Source: Actinomycetota bacterium
GTDB taxonomy: Bacteria > Actinomycetota > Acidimicrobiia > Acidimicrobiales > Ilumatobacteraceae
Assembly: GCA_009704065.1 (NCBI GenBank)
Contig: WLEX01000061.1
Location: 1-7,111, forward strand
Reading direction: 5' to 3'
DNA: 7,111 nucleotides
Position 1 is the first letter of the stretch. Each line of letters begins with the position of its first letter. Below, in pieces: positions 5,524 through 7,111 of this stretch. A program made the translations under genes and the position numbers. Under the pieces are notes generated by a model that searched no databases, had not been told where the DNA came from, and saw only the letters and a list, made by a program, of their open reading frames with translations.

Positions 5524-6702
5524 GTGCTAAACACAATTGTCGTGACTACCAATCTCCCCCTTGGCTTTTCCTCGTTCGTGACAAACGTAGGGGTGAAGGA
5601 TTCCACTAAAGACTTCACTGTGGTGATGGCCGATGGGCCATGCGCAGCATCGGGAGTATTTACTCAAAGTCGCTTTGCCGGACCGAGCGTGGTGATTTCC
5701 CGCCGTCATGTAGAGAATTTGTCTGCTCGAGCAGTAGTTGTGATTTCAAAGAACGCAAATGTGGCGACTGGACCAGAGGGAATCGCACATGCCGAGGAAG
5801 TAGCCGCATCTGTTGCAGCAAAACTTGGCATTGATACAAGCGACGTTCTCATCGCATCAACCGGCGTCATTGGTCGTCAGTACCCCATCGACAACATTCG
5901 TGCAGGAATTTCCGGTCTCCCCTTCCCGTTACCCGACAACGATGCCGACGATGTTGCCCGTGGAATCATGACCACCGACACCGTGCACAAGATTTCTTCT
6001 GCCACAGTTCCTGGCTCAGAGGCTCGCATCGTGGGAGTTGCAAAAGGTGTTGGCATGATCGAACCAAATATGGCCACCCTTATTGCCATGATCTTTACCG
6101 ATGCAGATATCGCACCAAAAGATCTCAACACCATTTTCCGCGGTGTCATCAACCAAACACTCAACTGTGTATCGGTAGACACCGACACGAGCACCAGCGA
6201 CACCGCCATCATTTTGGCAAGTGGAAAAGCTGGACCTGTTGATTCCGATGCATTTACACAGGCTCTTCATTCCGTTCTTCTCGATCTCACAAAAGCCATT
6301 GCTCGTGATGGCGAAGGCGCTGAAACATTGATTGAAGTTGTTGTCGATGCGGCCCGTAATGCAGAACAAGCAAAGACCGTCGCGAAATCAATTGTGAATT
6401 CTCCTTTGGTAAAAACTGCCGTACATGGTGCAGACCCGAACTGGGGCCGTGTTGCCATGGCTGTAGGTAAGTGCAGTCAGTACACCGATATTGATCAGGA
6501 AAAAGTCGTAATCCGATTCGGAACTCAAGAGGTGTACCCCACCCAAGTAACTGAAGCCGGACTCGAAAAGTTAAGCCAATACATGCGTGGTGCCGATGTC
6601 ACCATTCACGTGTCACTTGCTACCGGAACTTCTTCAGCCACCGTGTGGGGCTGTGATCTCACCGATGGATACGTTCGTATCAACGCCGACTACACCACGT
6701 GA
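5524..6702 (+). CDS. argJ: ArgJ-family (glutamate/ornithine) N-acetyltransferase, divergent clade
   Basis: Self-cleaving Ntn-hydrolase-like acyltransferase of the ArgJ/OAT family. The classical reaction moves the acetyl group of N-acetylornithine to glutamate in the arginine acetyl cycle. The precursor is 392 aa, near the usual 390-410. Visible residues are the oxyanion pair Thr113-Gly114 in ASTGVIG, Lys174 in AKGVGMIEPNMAT, the autoproteolysis site Ala184/Thr185 (Thr185 becomes the nucleophile of the beta chain), Glu264 in DGEGAE, HGADPNWGRV (301-310) and the C-terminal INADYTT with Asn387 and Thr392. The catalytic set is thus intact. Several motifs differ from typical ArgJ: DTVHK, CVSVDTDTSTSDT and DGEGAET. 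No argB, argC, argD or argF is adjacent. The start is uncertain: GTG at 5524, or GTG at 5542 giving MTTNLPLGF; neither has a well-spaced Shine-Dalgarno site. A MOSC gene follows after one base. A role outside arginine synthesis is possible. Confidence 0.88.
   Translation: MLNTIVVTTNLPLGFSSFVTNVGVKDSTKDFTVVMADGPCAASGVFTQSRFAGPSVVISRRHVENLSARAVVVISKNANVATGPEGIAHAEEVAASVAAKLGIDTSDVLIASTGVIGRQYPIDNIRAGISGLPFPLPDNDADDVARGIMTTDTVHKISSATVPGSEARIVGVAKGVGMIEPNMATLIAMIFTDADIAPKDLNTIFRGVINQTLNCVSVDTDTSTSDTAIILASGKAGPVDSDAFTQALHSVLLDLTKAIARDGEGAETLIEVVVDAARNAEQAKTVAKSIVNSPLVKTAVHGADPNWGRVAMAVGKCSQYTDIDQEKVVIRFGTQEVYPTQVTEAGLEKLSQYMRGADVTIHVSLATGTSSATVWGCDLTDGYVRINADYTT
5532..5545 (+). repeat. Copy 2 of the 14-bp motif shared by two divergent gene starts
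   Basis: CACAATTGTCGTGA lies at the start of the ArgJ-like gene and includes the alternative start GTG (5542-5544). It is the inverted partner of 5471-5484 with one mismatch; the copies lie 47 bp apart across the divergent promoter region. The core ACAATTGT (5533-5540) is itself palindromic. If translation starts at 5542, this copy is mostly non-coding and could be an operator over the promoter. Confidence 0.4.
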
Positions 6703-6703
6703 C

Positions 6704-7111
6704 ATGGCCACCGTACGTTCAGTTCACATTTCTCCCGTGCACGAATTCTCGAAGAGCACCGTTTCCTCTTTAACCCTCATTGCGGGCCAGGGAGTTGAAG
6801 GCGATGCTCACTGTGGTGAATATGTGAAGCACCGTTCGCGTGTGGCAGCTGACCCCACCCAACCGAACCTGCGCCAAGTGCACCTCATGATGGGTGAATC
6901 ACTCGATTCTTTTCACATCCCCGATGGCGAGATGGGCGAAAACGTCACCACTATTGGTATCGATCTTCATGCATTACCGACATCAACCATTCTCACAATC
7001 GGCAGCACGAGCCTTCGCATAACTGGGCTGCGAAACCCCTGTGCGCAGATAAACGATTACCGTGATGGTCTTCTTGGAAACTTCCGACAGGTTGATGACG
7101 AAGGAAACATT
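6704..7111 (+). CDS. MOSC-domain protein, C-terminus cut off by window edge
   Basis: MOSC domains are beta-strand-rich folds related to the C-terminus of molybdenum cofactor sulfurase; they bind Mo-cofactor or carry sulfur on a conserved cysteine. The frame runs open from ATG (6704-6706) to the right edge, 136 codons. Visible family marks are GVEGDAHCGE (30-39), RQVHLMMGESLD (57-68) matching the usual R-Q-V-H-L-I/M block, GENVTTIGIDLHALP (78-92) and LRNPCAQI (109-116), in which Cys113 is the conserved cysteine. Such stand-alone proteins are usually 150-190 aa, so little is missing. One base separates it from the TGA of the ArgJ-like gene, so the two are almost surely co-transcribed. No molybdoenzyme or cofactor synthesis gene is visible. 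The substrate is unknown. Confidence 0.88.
   Translation, partial: MATVRSVHISPVHEFSKSTVSSLTLIAGQGVEGDAHCGEYVKHRSRVAADPTQPNLRQVHLMMGESLDSFHIPDGEMGENVTTIGIDLHALPTSTILTIGSTSLRITGLRNPCAQINDYRDGLLGNFRQVDDEGNI

Noticed and set aside
5175..5609. A 144-codon plus-strand open frame bridging the hydantoinase 5' end and the ArgJ-like start
   Set aside because: It overlaps two well-supported genes and its translation is arginine- and histidine-rich without any family resemblance; it is a shadow frame.

Overview
The window looks like a gene-dense chromosomal segment of a free-living bacterium, most likely an actinobacterium of moderate GC (about half G+C by eye). Grounds for this are the GTG starts at three genes, the 4-bp stop/start overlaps, the weak or absent Shine-Dalgarno sites at several starts (leaderless or short-leader mRNAs are common in Actinobacteria), and protein sequences that read like actinobacterial family members. 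An aquatic Acidimicrobiia-like lineage is a guess from composition and protein flavour; no rRNA or marker gene fixes it. I see no mobile element, CRISPR array, tRNA or rRNA.

Layout. (1) Minus strand, 1-1434: a dihydrolipoyl dehydrogenase gene (lpdA) cut by the left edge, so only its first 315 codons are present. Upstream of it, on the same strand, is an unrecognised 141-aa membrane-anchored protein. The 63-bp gap between them holds a perfect 8-bp inverted repeat. (2) Plus strand, 1497-4083: a tight three-gene operon of a TIGR01777-type SDR, an FAD-dependent amine-oxidase-fold oxidoreductase and a small SRPBCC-fold protein, each joined to the next by a 4-bp stop/start overlap. It diverges from the 141-aa gene across 62 bp. 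(3) Minus strand, 4080-5489: a complete dihydropyrimidinase/hydantoinase-family enzyme whose stop codon overlaps that of the SRPBCC gene at a small inverted repeat. (4) Plus strand, 5524-7111: an ArgJ-family acetyltransferase diverging from the hydantoinase, followed after one base by a MOSC-domain gene cut by the right edge.

How the genes may work together. lpdA serves central metabolism as E3 of 2-oxo-acid dehydrogenases or the glycine cleavage system. The SDR/FAD/SRPBCC operon looks like a set of enzymes for one small hydrophobic substrate, but nothing in the sequence identifies it. The hydantoinase and the ArgJ-like enzyme share a very short divergent control region and carry near-identical 14-bp motifs in inverted orientation at their 5' ends. 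No other arginine gene is seen, and the ArgJ-like protein departs from the usual ArgJ motifs at several places. I read this as a possible non-arginine role linked to cyclic-amide or N-carbamoyl amino-acid metabolism; this is an inference. The ordinary explanation, a true ArgJ placed away from the other arg genes, remains open.
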